Source of the DNA: Flavobacterium psychrophilum
GTDB taxonomy: Bacteria; Bacteroidota; Bacteroidia; Flavobacteriales; Flavobacteriaceae
DNA length: 64,000 bases
NCBI GenBank assembly: GCA_001708385.1
Contig: CP012388.1
Span: 1,240,001 to 1,304,000, forward strand
Reading direction: 5' to 3'
Every line of letters begins with the position of its first letter. The stretch's first letter is position 1. The position numbers and the translations under genes are program-made. Of the stretch, positions 23,747-31,774 are shown in pieces. The notes under the pieces were generated by a model. That model was not told the DNA's origin and ran no database searches. It saw only the letters and a list, made by a program, of their open reading frames with translations.

Positions 23747-23774
23747 AAAAAAAGCCTTCCGTTTCGGGAAGGCT
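23747..23774 (-). terminator. Terminator of rpmE2
   Basis: AGCCTTCC and GGAAGGCT arms around CGTTTC are followed by a T run on the minus strand. It lies 24 bases beyond the L31 stop. Confidence 0.85.
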
Positions 23775-23798
23775 CTTGTATATAATGTAGAGAATAAA

Positions 23799-24071
23799 CT
23801 ACTCTTCAGTTGTAGTCTCTGGTTTGCTAAATTTAGCATATTTAGTTTTGAACTTGTCGATACGTCCTGCAGTATCGATAAGTTTAGATTTACCAGTGTA
23901 AAAAGGGTGAGAAGTTCTAGAGATCTCCATTTTCACTACAGGGTATTCAACACCTTCGTGAGTGATTGTTTCTTTTGTGTCAGCAGTAGATTTAGTGATA
24001 AAAACTTCGTCGTTAGACATGTCTTTAAATGCAACTAATCTGTAATTTTCCGGGTGAATACCTTTTTTCAT
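23799..24071 (-). CDS. rpmE2: 50S ribosomal protein L31, type B
   Basis: This 90-residue protein starts [20 protein letters not shown], the type B L31 signature, followed by [20 protein letters not shown] and [19 protein letters not shown]. It lacks the zinc-binding CxxC of the type A paralogue, as is normal for type B. No type A copy is in the window. It is monocistronic with a promoter and terminator. The identification is secure. Confidence 0.96.
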   Translation of the reverse strand: MKKGIHPENYRLVAFKDMSNDEVFITKSTADTKETITHEGVEYPVVKMEISRTSHPFYTGKSKLIDTAGRIDKFKTKYAKFSKPETTTEE

Positions 24072-24178
24072 CTTGATAAATTTTTATTGTTTTGGCTATA
24101 CCTCACTTTGAAGCTTTCATTACGAAAGGTGTAAATGATATACAGCTTTTTGTTTTTTAAACTTTTTATTTGAGTGTG

Positions 24179-24207
24179 CAAAATTACATTTATTTTTTTA
24201 ATATCAA
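24179..24207 (-). promoter_or_regulatory. Promoter of rpmE2
   Basis: The minus strand reads TTG (24207-24205) and TAATTTTG (24186-24179) with an 18-base spacer. About 108 bases of leader separate it from the start codon. Confidence 0.5.
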
Positions 24208-24248
24208 ATATCTAACTTACTTTTTTTTCACTGTAACACAAATACATT

Positions 24249-24283
24249 TTTGTATACTCATTGTAGTGGAATTAGTATATTTG
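24249..24283 (+). promoter_or_regulatory. Promoter of the DUF4199-GT2-mutase-ABC run
   Basis: TTTG at 24249-24252 and TATATTTG at 24276-24283 with a 23-base spacer match the Bacteroidota elements. The ATG at 24311 follows 27 bases later and supports that start over the longer upstream frame. Confidence 0.55.
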
Positions 24284-24310
24284 TCAATTAAAATCAAACC
24301 TATCAAAACC

Positions 24311-24883
24311 ATGAATGAAATAGTAAAGAAAAACGGATTAAACTTTGGTGTAATTCTGGGTATTGTTTCAATACTTATAACTGTAATTATTTACGTTACC
24401 GACCCTACAAAATTTGTAAGTATTTGGGTAGGTTTAGGTATAATTTTAATGAACCTTATATTTGGAATATTTGTTATTGCAAAAACAAAACAGGCTTTAG
24501 GCGGATTTATTACATTTAAAGAGGCTTTTACTGTTTATTTTATAACAATGGCATTAGCATCACTGATTAGTATAATTTTCATGTACCTGTTATTCAACTT
24601 TATTGATCCTTCGATTAAAGAAACCATAATGGTAGCAACGACAGAAATGACTGTTAACATGATGAAGAATATGGGAGTTAAAACAGAAGAAATAAGAAAG
24701 ACTGTTGAAGCTATGAGAGAGGTAGACAATTTTAGTATTCTAAAACAACTTCAGTCCTACCTGGGTGGATTGTTAATTCATACTATTATAGGTCTTATTG
24801 TTGCAGCGGTGATGAAAAAAAACAATCCTTATCCTTTTACACCATCTGACGAGGAATTAAACAAAGTTGGGTCAGAACAATAA
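24311..24883 (+). CDS. DUF4199 membrane protein
   Basis: This 190-residue membrane protein has four transmembrane segments (about residues 12-30, 38-58, 75-98 and 150-172). It matches DUF4199, which often precedes glycosyltransferases in Bacteroidota. The start at 24311 is preferred over an upstream in-frame ATG because the -7 box lies in between and MNEIVKKNGLNFGVILG is the usual opening. Between segments 3 and 4 is a soluble loop with TVNMMKNMGVKTEEIRKTV. Its stop is three bases before the GT2 gene, so co-transcription is very likely. The function is unknown. Confidence 0.85.
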   Translation: MNEIVKKNGLNFGVILGIVSILITVIIYVTDPTKFVSIWVGLGIILMNLIFGIFVIAKTKQALGGFITFKEAFTVYFITMALASLISIIFMYLLFNFIDPSIKETIMVATTEMTVNMMKNMGVKTEEIRKTVEAMREVDNFSILKQLQSYLGGLLIHTIIGLIVAAVMKKNNPYPFTPSDEELNKVGSEQ

Positions 24884-24886
24884 TAA

Positions 24887-25837
24887 ATGAACATATCTAT
24901 AGTAATACCCCTTCTAAACGAGGAGGAATCTTTAAAAGAATTACACCAGTGGATCGTAAAGGTCATGGCCGAAAACAATTTCAGCTATGAAGTTATCTTT
25001 ATTGATGACGGAAGTACCGACAATTCATGGAACACCATTGAGCAGCTTGCTGCACAAAACCCCAATATTAAAGGTATTCGTTTCCAGAGAAACTACGGTA
25101 AATCGCAGGCATTACACGCCGGTTTTGCAAAAGCTCAGGGCGATGTTATCATTACTATGGATGCCGACCTTCAGGACAGCCCCGATGAAATTCCGGGTCT
25201 GTATGCCATGATTACCGGCGAAAACTACGACCTTGTTTCGGGCTGGAAGAAAAAACGTTACGATTCTGTCGTGGCAAAAAACCTTCCGTCGAAACTGTTT
25301 AACTGGGCTGCCAGAAAAACATCGGGCGTAAAGCTTAACGATTTTAACTGCGGCCTTAAAGCCTACAAGAATGTAGTAGTTAAGAACATAGAGGTATCGG
25401 GCGAAATGCACCGTTATATCCCTGTTCTTGCTAAAAACTCGGGCTTTGCTAAAATTGGCGAAAAAGTAGTGATACACCAGGCACGTAAGTACGGTTCTAC
25501 CAAATTTGGTATGGAGCGCTTTGTAAACGGTTTCCTTGACCTTATAACCATTTGGTTCCTGTCGCGTTTCGGCAAAAGGCCTATGCACCTTTTTGGCGCA
25601 CTAGGCGCCCTTATGTTCTTTATAGGTTTTGGTGCATCTATATATATAGGTGCCGTAAAACTATACAGGCTGGCACAGCACCAGAGCACCATACTTATTA
25701 CAGATAACCCGTGGTTTTACATTGCGCTTACCACTATGATTATTGGTACGCAGCTGTTTTTGGCAGGATTTCTTGGCGAGATAATCCTCCGCACAAAAAA
25801 TAACGAGGAGCGCTATAAAATTAGCGAAATTTTATAA
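24887..25837 (+). CDS. Family 2 glycosyltransferase (DPM1/ArnC-like, two C-terminal membrane segments)
   Basis: This 316-residue enzyme has a GT-A domain (MNISIVIPLLNEEESLKELH, DDGSTD near residue 42, DADLQDSPDE near 91) and two C-terminal transmembrane segments (about 235-260 and 275-300). This architecture is typical of dolichol-phosphate mannose synthase-like enzymes that load a sugar on a polyprenyl phosphate. The QXXRW-like end of GT2 synthases is absent. The donor and acceptor are unknown. It sits between the DUF4199 protein and the phosphohexomutase that could supply the activated sugar. Confidence 0.88.
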   Translation: MNISIVIPLLNEEESLKELHQWIVKVMAENNFSYEVIFIDDGSTDNSWNTIEQLAAQNPNIKGIRFQRNYGKSQALHAGFAKAQGDVIITMDADLQDSPDEIPGLYAMITGENYDLVSGWKKKRYDSVVAKNLPSKLFNWAARKTSGVKLNDFNCGLKAYKNVVVKNIEVSGEMHRYIPVLAKNSGFAKIGEKVVIHQARKYGSTKFGMERFVNGFLDLITIWFLSRFGKRPMHLFGALGALMFFIGFGASIYIGAVKLYRLAQHQSTILITDNPWFYIALTTMIIGTQLFLAGFLGEIILRTKNNEERYKISEIL

Positions 25838-25889
25838 GTTGTATTTTGTAACTTGAATCAAAATCAATCCTCTAAAATTTAAACTTAAA

Positions 25890-27617
25890 ATGGAAATTGA
25901 AAAATCTATACTTGATAAAGTAAATATTTGGTTAACGCCTGTTTTTGACGCTGATACACACACCGCAATTAAAAATATGATGACTTCTTCGCCTAAAGAA
26001 CTTGAAGAATGTTTTTATAAAAATCTTGAGTTTGGTACGGGTGGTATGCGTGGCATTATGGGTCCGGGGACTAACAGAATTAACAGATATACCCTTGGAA
26101 AAGCCACTCAGGGCCTTTCTGATTACCTTAAAACATCATTCCCCGGCGAAGAGCTTAAGGTAGCTATTGCCTATGATTGCCGCCACAACAGCGACACGCT
26201 TGCAAAAGTGGTTGCAGATGTATTTTCGGCAAACGGAATTAAAGTTTTCCTTTTCTCCGACTTACGCCCTACCCCTGAGCTTTCTTTCGCAGTAAGAAAA
26301 CTTAACTGCCACGCAGGTATTGTTCTTACAGCATCGCATAACCCGCCCGAATATAACGGATATAAAGTATACTGGCAGGATGGCGGTCAGTTGGTTCCAC
26401 CGCAGGACGGTGAACTTATTGACGTAATTGAAGCCCTAAACTACGACCAGATTAAATTTGAGGCCAATGAAGGCCTTATTGAATATATTGACGATGCTAT
26501 TGATAAAGCGTTTATACAAACGTCTTTACAGGCAGCAACATTCAACACCCCGCAGGAAGCAAAAGACGAACTTAAAGTTGTGTTTACTCCCCTGCACGGT
26601 ACATCGGTTACGCTTATCCCCGACCTGCTTGAAAATGCAGGATATAACAACGTACATATTGTTGCAGACCAGGCAAAACCAGATGGTGACTTCCCTACAG
26701 TAAAATCGCCAAACCCGGAAGAGCCTGAGGCACTTTCTATGGCTATCGCCTTAGCGGATGAGATCAATGCTGATATTGTTGTGGGTACCGACCCCGACAG
26801 TGACCGCCTTGGTGTAGCTGTACGTAATGGAAACGGCATTATGACACTGCTTAACGGCAACCAGACAATGGTTCTTATGACGCATTTCCTTTTGGAGCAA
26901 TGGAAAAAGAAAGGACTTCTTAAAGGCAATGAGTTTGTTGCTTCTACGATAGTTTCTACCCCAATGCTTATGGAACTGGCTTCTGCTTACAACGTCGACT
27001 TTAAAGTAGGATTAACCGGCTTTAAATGGATCGCTAAAATGATTGTTGACTTCCCGGAACAGACGTTTATCGGCGGTGGCGAGGAAAGTTTTGGCTATAT
27101 GGTAGGCGACGAAGTACGCGATAAAGATGCTGTTACTTCTACCCTGTTACTTTGCGAAATTGCAGCACAGGCAAAAGCAAATGCAAGTTCATTATACCAG
27201 GAATTGCTTAAATTATATGAGCAGTACGGTTTCTACAAAGAATATCTTATATCAATAACCAAAAAAGGTATTGATGGCGCTGCCGAGATAAAACAGATGA
27301 TGCTTGACCTTCGCGACAATCCGCTTAAAGAAATTAACGGGCAGCGCGTGGTTATGGTTGAAGATTATAATGCATCTACAGCACGTAACCTGTTTACAGA
27401 TGAAACAGAAGAACTGAAGCTTCCAAAATCTGATGTATTGATTTATTACCTTGAAGACGGTACTAAAATATGTGCCCGCCCTAGTGGCACAGAACCTAAA
27501 ATTAAATTCTACTTTAGCGTAAACGATACGCTTGACGACGTTAAGAACTTTAAAGCCGTTGAAGCGTCTCTGGACGATAAGATTAAAAACATCATCGAAG
27601 AGATGAACCTTATTTAA
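25890..27617 (+). CDS. Phosphohexomutase (phosphoglucomutase/phosphomannomutase family)
   Basis: This 575-residue alpha-D-phosphohexomutase interconverts sugar 1- and 6-phosphates through a phosphoserine. The active-site serine (about residue 148) is in TASHNPPEYNGYK, the Mg2+ loop is DPDSDRLG (about 302), the sugar-binding loop is GGEESFGY, and the phosphate-binding C-terminal loop is CARPSGTEPKIKFY. The long N-terminus (FEGTGGMRG-type in FGTGGMRGIMG) fits the PGM2/PMM-like subgroup. It follows the glycosyltransferase by 52 bases and overlaps the ABC gene by one base, so the run is probably one transcript. Confidence 0.93.
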   Translation: MEIEKSILDKVNIWLTPVFDADTHTAIKNMMTSSPKELEECFYKNLEFGTGGMRGIMGPGTNRINRYTLGKATQGLSDYLKTSFPGEELKVAIAYDCRHNSDTLAKVVADVFSANGIKVFLFSDLRPTPELSFAVRKLNCHAGIVLTASHNPPEYNGYKVYWQDGGQLVPPQDGELIDVIEALNYDQIKFEANEGLIEYIDDAIDKAFIQTSLQAATFNTPQEAKDELKVVFTPLHGTSVTLIPDLLENAGYNNVHIVADQAKPDGDFPTVKSPNPEEPEALSMAIALADEINADIVVGTDPDSDRLGVAVRNGNGIMTLLNGNQTMVLMTHFLLEQWKKKGLLKGNEFVASTIVSTPMLMELASAYNVDFKVGLTGFKWIAKMIVDFPEQTFIGGGEESFGYMVGDEVRDKDAVTSTLLLCEIAAQAKANASSLYQELLKLYEQYGFYKEYLISITKKGIDGAAEIKQMMLDLRDNPLKEINGQRVVMVEDYNASTARNLFTDETEELKLPKSDVLIYYLEDGTKICARPSGTEPKIKFYFSVNDTLDDVKNFKAVEASLDDKIKNIIEEMNLI

Positions 27618-29443
27618 TGAGTAACTTTAAAAAAATAATGCGCTATGCGCTGCCGTACAAAAAGTATGCGTTCTTAAATATATTTTTCAACGTATTATAT
27701 GCTTTTTTCAGCACGCTTTCATTCATAGCGCTAATACCAATGATCTCTGTCATTTTTGGTGACACTGAAAAAGTAACGGTTGAGCCGGTGTACAAGGGGT
27801 ACGAACATATTCAAAGCTATCTCGAAGAATATCTAAACTACTATGTAACCACAACTACCGCAACCAAAGGCGTAGAATATACATTGGGGGCAATGGTGGT
27901 GGTTATCATCTCCATTTTCCTTATAAAAAACCTGTGTAACTATGTAGCATTATTTTTTGCTACATTTTTACGCAACGGTGTACTTAGGGATCTTCGTGAT
28001 GCCATGTACAAAAAAGTGATCGAGTTGCCTTTATCTTTCTATTCGGAAAAACGTAAAGGAGACGTTATTGCCAGGATGTCATCAGACGTAAACGAGGTAC
28101 AATCTTCTTATTTATCAATTCTTGAACTTATCGTTAAAGAACCGCTTACCATTGTTTTTTCAATTTTCCTGATGCTGAAAATCAATGTTAAGCTTACCAT
28201 TTTTGTGTTTATATTCATTCCGGTTTCAGGGTTTATCATTTCTAAAATTGGTAAATCATTAAAGAAAAAATCAGGACGTGCACAATTAGAGCAGGGAACA
28301 TTTCTATCTATAATAGAAGAAACCCTTGGTGGACTTAAAGTGATTAAAAGCTTTACTGCCGAAGGTTACTTTTCATCAAAATTCCGTGGCTCTACCGAAA
28401 GACACTATACATTGTCCAACAAAATACTTAACCGTCAGAACCTGGCTTCTCCATTAAGTGAATTTATGGGTATCCTTGTTATCGCAATACTGTTATGGTA
28501 TGGTGGTCACATGGTGCTTGTTGAAGGCACGCTTAAAGGCGCTGCATTTATCGGGTATATGGGTCTTGCTTACAATATTCTTACTCCTGCTAAAGCTATC
28601 TCTAAGGCATCATATGATATCAAGAAAGGAAATGCGGCAGCAGACAGGCTTATGGATATCCTGGAGCAGCACAACCCTATTACAGATAGCCCTAAGGCTA
28701 CAGATAAAAACACGTTTGATAGCCATATTTCTATTGAGAACATAAACTTCCGTTACGATCAGGAAGATGTTCTTAAAAACTTCTCTCTTACCGTACCGAA
28801 AGGTCAGACTGTTGCCCTTGTAGGACAATCAGGAAGTGGAAAGAGTACTATTGCCAACCTGCTAACACGCTTTTATGATGTACAGGAAGGCGCAATTAAA
28901 GTGGATGGCACTGATATCCGCGATTATAAACTTGATTCCTTAAGAGGCATGATGGGTCTTGTAACCCAGGACAGCATATTATTTAACGATACTGTTCGCA
29001 ATAATATATCGCTTGGTAAACAGGACGCTACCGATGCAGAAATCATCGCTGCACTTAAAATTGCCAATGCTTATGAGTTTGTAGAAGGACTTCCTAACGG
29101 CATAGATACAAACATTGGCGATAGCGGCAACAAACTTTCTGGTGGACAGAAGCAACGCCTTAGTATCGCCCGTGCCGTGCTTAAAAACCCACCGATAATG
29201 ATTCTTGACGAGGCAACCTCTGCCCTTGACACCGAAAGCGAAAAACTGGTACAGCAGGCGTTAGAGAACATGATGCAAAACAGGACATCGGTTGTTATTG
29301 CACACAGGCTTTCTACCATTCAGAAAGCAGACCTTATAGTAGTCTTGCAAAAAGGGCGTATTGTAGAGCAGGGTACTCACAGCGAACTTATATCCCGCGA
29401 CGGTACCTACAAAAAGCTGGTTACTATGCAGTCGTTTGAATAG
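27617..29443 (+). CDS. ABC exporter, fused permease and ATPase (MsbA-like)
   Basis: This 608-residue half transporter has a type IV ABC transmembrane domain (about 1-350, six segments) and a nucleotide-binding domain. Walker A is GQSGSGKST (about 404-412), the signature is LSGGQKQR, Walker B is IMILDEATS, and the H-loop is AHRLS. MsbA-type half transporters move lipid-linked or hydrophobic substrates and work as homodimers. A one-base overlap with the mutase gene indicates translational coupling. With the glycosyltransferase and mutase, a role in exporting a glycolipid or lipid A-like molecule is a reasonable inference. Confidence 0.93.
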   Translation: MSNFKKIMRYALPYKKYAFLNIFFNVLYAFFSTLSFIALIPMISVIFGDTEKVTVEPVYKGYEHIQSYLEEYLNYYVTTTTATKGVEYTLGAMVVVIISIFLIKNLCNYVALFFATFLRNGVLRDLRDAMYKKVIELPLSFYSEKRKGDVIARMSSDVNEVQSSYLSILELIVKEPLTIVFSIFLMLKINVKLTIFVFIFIPVSGFIISKIGKSLKKKSGRAQLEQGTFLSIIEETLGGLKVIKSFTAEGYFSSKFRGSTERHYTLSNKILNRQNLASPLSEFMGILVIAILLWYGGHMVLVEGTLKGAAFIGYMGLAYNILTPAKAISKASYDIKKGNAAADRLMDILEQHNPITDSPKATDKNTFDSHISIENINFRYDQEDVLKNFSLTVPKGQTVALVGQSGSGKSTIANLLTRFYDVQEGAIKVDGTDIRDYKLDSLRGMMGLVTQDSILFNDTVRNNISLGKQDATDAEIIAALKIANAYEFVEGLPNGIDTNIGDSGNKLSGGQKQRLSIARAVLKNPPIMILDEATSALDTESEKLVQQALENMMQNRTSVVIAHRLSTIQKADLIVVLQKGRIVEQGTHSELISRDGTYKKLVTMQSFE

Positions 29444-29450
29444 ACATACT

Positions 29451-29479
29451 CAACTTCCCCTCCTTTGGAGGGGAAGTTG
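29451..29479. repeat. Interspersed palindrome
   Basis: A perfect inverted repeat with 13-base arms, CAACTTCCCCTCC and GGAGGGGAAGTTG, and a TTT loop. It has no T run and lies before the real terminator, so it looks like one of the interspersed palindromes common in Bacteroidota genomes. Confidence 0.7.
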
Positions 29480-29501
29480 AAATAATAATATTTGGTTAAG
29501 G

Positions 29502-29530
29502 ATAGCTGCATTTTTTGCAGCTATTTTTTT
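29502..29530 (+). terminator. Intrinsic terminator of the GT2-ABC run
   Basis: ATAGCTGCA (29502-29510) pairs with TGCAGCTAT (29516-29524), loop TTTTT, followed by a T run. Confidence 0.85.
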
Positions 29531-29568
29531 ATGCCGTAACTTTAAACTTTTAATTCTACACCCGATAC

Positions 29569-30192
29569 ATGCCTAAGAAAGCCATTATTTACGACCTTGA
29601 TAATACTATATTCCCCGTTAGCTCTATTGGAGAGAAACTGTTCGGACCTTTGTTTGATGCAATTGCCGAAAGCGGTCAGCATAACGATAGCATGGATGCT
29701 ATTAAATATGCCATCATGCGAACGCCTTTCCGCATTGTAGCACAACGCCATAATTTAAGCGATGAACTTACACAAAAGGGAATTGATATTCAGGAAACTA
29801 TAGATTATAAGGATGAAATGAATACATTTGAAGACTATCCTGAAATTAAAAATATTCCCGGAGAACGCTTCCTGGTTACTACTGGCTTTAAAACCATGCA
29901 GCTCAGCAAGATCAGGCAATTAGGCATCAGCGACGACTTTAAAGAAATACATGTAGTTAACCCTGTGGAGACTACCAAAAAAGACGTTTTTGCCGATATA
30001 CTGAAACGCTACAACTACCAGCCGGATGAAGTGCTTGTAGTAGGCGATGATTCTGAATCTGAAATTGCTGCTGCCAAGGCACTCGGCATACCAACGGTGC
30101 TGTATGATAAGAATGATATGCAGGATGCCTCTGCCGCAGATTTTAAGATAGAACACTTTGCACAACTTAGAGATATTTACCTAAACTCATAA
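29569..30192 (+). CDS. HAD-superfamily hydrolase
   Basis: This 207-residue protein is a HAD phosphatase. Motif I is IIYDLDNTIFP (Asp9 nucleophile and Asp11), motif II follows in LVTTGF, motif III Lys is in VETTKKDVF, and motif IV is VVGDDSESEI. The substrate is not clear; many members act on sugar or nucleotide phosphates. It follows the terminator of the previous run and lies three bases before a DUF2971 gene, with which it is probably co-transcribed. Confidence 0.9.
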   Translation: MPKKAIIYDLDNTIFPVSSIGEKLFGPLFDAIAESGQHNDSMDAIKYAIMRTPFRIVAQRHNLSDELTQKGIDIQETIDYKDEMNTFEDYPEIKNIPGERFLVTTGFKTMQLSKIRQLGISDDFKEIHVVNPVETTKKDVFADILKRYNYQPDEVLVVGDDSESEIAAAKALGIPTVLYDKNDMQDASAADFKIEHFAQLRDIYLNS

Positions 30193-30195
30193 CCG

Positions 30196-30894
30196 ATGTA
30201 CGTTCCTGATGAACAGATAAACCAGCTACCTAACGACACCGTCGTCTGGAAATATATGGATCTTTCCAAATTTCTGGATATGCTGCTGTGCAGGCAATTG
30301 TTTATGTCAAGGTCGGACAAATTTGAAGATCAGTATGAGGGGACATTCAGCGAACCTACTTACGAGGAGCTAAAGAAATTATCGGCAAACAATCCTGAAT
30401 TCCTCGACCACCATAAGCACCATCGTAAAAACGTTGTTATAAGCAGCTGGCATATTAACGAATATGAATCGTTCGCCATGTGGCAGATCTTTACAAAGAA
30501 TAACGAGGGGCTGGCTATACAATCTACCATCGGAAGAATGAAAGAGGCACTGGGGCCTGAAAATCGTTATGATCAGCACATTGGCGCAGTAAAATATATC
30601 GATTATAAAAAGGAGTATGTTCCTTTGGATAATAAGTTCTTCCCTTTCCTCTTTAAAAGAAAGAGTTTTCAGTATGAGCTTGAAGTGAGGATAATATCCG
30701 ACCTCTCTGAACATAACCTCAATATCAACGAAGGCTTAAAGACCAATGTTGATATCCACAAACTTATTGATAAGATCTACATTCATCCAAAATCAGAGAA
30801 TTGGTACAAGAACCTGGTAATACAGCTTATGCAGCAATTGGGCTTTGATTTTGAAATAGAAAAATCTGACCTGGAAAGCGATATTTTTGTATAG
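30196..30894 (+). CDS. DUF2971 family protein
   Basis: This 232-residue protein matches DUF2971: an early WKYMDLSKFLDMLLCRQLFM, then SRSDKFEDQYEG, the conserved SSWHINEYESFAMWQIF, GLAIQSTIGRM and a C-terminal helix. No signal peptide is present. The family has no established biochemical role; some members occur near mobile or defence genes, but the only neighbour here is the HAD gene. It is complete and ends at an unusually long perfect hairpin. The family call is good. Confidence 0.8.
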   Translation: MYVPDEQINQLPNDTVVWKYMDLSKFLDMLLCRQLFMSRSDKFEDQYEGTFSEPTYEELKKLSANNPEFLDHHKHHRKNVVISSWHINEYESFAMWQIFTKNNEGLAIQSTIGRMKEALGPENRYDQHIGAVKYIDYKKEYVPLDNKFFPFLFKRKSFQYELEVRIISDLSEHNLNINEGLKTNVDIHKLIDKIYIHPKSENWYKNLVIQLMQQLGFDFEIEKSDLESDIFV

Positions 30895-30905
30895 TAGGTA
30901 AACTG

Positions 30906-30956
30906 TATAAAACAAGAATCCCGATATAGTAGCTATATCGGGATTCTTGTTTTATA
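30906..30956. terminator. Long bidirectional terminator
   Basis: A 23-bp perfect stem (30906-30928 with 30934-30956), core AAGAATCCCGATATA and TATATCGGGATTCTT, with a GTAGC loop. It lies between the DUF2971 gene and the convergent EF-hand lipoprotein gene. Confidence 0.9.
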
Positions 30957-30999
30957 AATAGACTGTCGTTCGTCTTATCTAGCATCGAAGTACTGTAAA

Positions 31000-31728
31000 C
31001 TAGTTCACCGGTTCGTAACTAACCACTTCCAGGTCAGATGAATTTAAGTTCACAAAATAATAGTGTACTTTATCATTCTTATCAAAAGCACCATTTTTAT
31101 TGATATCCTCAATTGTACGGAAATACACCCTCGCCTGCGCCTCAATAAGGTTCCAGTCGATAAGCTCCTGAACATCCTGAGATAGCTTTTTAAAACCATG
31201 CCCACTGATATCACTGATGTATAACGACCTGATATCGTTAGAATCTACCTTGCCATCCTGATTGGTATCGGCATCAACAAGGGTATACAGTAATAATTGC
31301 TTTTTATATTTATCTGAAATAGTATTCAGGTAAGTGGCAGTTTGTATCTGGATCTTCTTATCAGTTAACGGTCGTAATGCAGTAGAATCGGCATGTTGAA
31401 ATTTAAGATTTTCAAAATAGCCTGTAATCTCAAAACGGTTATAATTAGATATCGCATAGCTAACAGAATTATTGGTACGGCTCGTACCGTAGCTCCTGTT
31501 ACTGTCATCATAGATTCTGATATCTCCTACCGGATGTATAAGGTATTTAGTCCCTTCCATGTGTACGGGAAGGTCGGCCACTTTAATCTCGGTCGAATCT
31601 ATTTTCTTTGGCTGCGCCTTAGTAGGCTGACTACCATCATAAATAACCTTTGGCTTTGCCGCTTCTTCTTTACAACTTACTAAAAATACAGAAGACAAAG
31701 TAAGTAGTGCTATTAGGGCTTTTTTCAT
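31000..31728 (-). CDS. Lipoprotein with EF-hand-like calcium loops
   Basis: This 242-residue lipoprotein has lipobox LVSC with Cys19. The mature protein contains two calcium-binding-like loops, DADTNQDGKVDSND and DINKNGAFDKND, each matching the DxDxDG EF-hand or dockerin style. The rest is beta-rich. It follows the TonB-dependent receptor gene by 46 bases on the same strand, so it may be co-transcribed and be a partner at the outer membrane. No enzyme motif is visible. Calcium binding is inference from the loops. Confidence 0.75.
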   Translation of the reverse strand: MKKALIALLTLSSVFLVSCKEEAAKPKVIYDGSQPTKAQPKKIDSTEIKVADLPVHMEGTKYLIHPVGDIRIYDDSNRSYGTSRTNNSVSYAISNYNRFEITGYFENLKFQHADSTALRPLTDKKIQIQTATYLNTISDKYKKQLLLYTLVDADTNQDGKVDSNDIRSLYISDISGHGFKKLSQDVQELIDWNLIEAQARVYFRTIEDINKNGAFDKNDKVHYYFVNLNSSDLEVVSYEPVN

Positions 31729-31774
31729 TTTCTAAGAGATATAATACCAAAAATACGCAAAATGTTTCAAATAA

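Noticed and set aside
24170-24310. Longer N-terminus for the DUF4199 protein
   Set aside because: The -7 box TATATTTG lies inside the extension and the ATG at 24311 gives the standard start.
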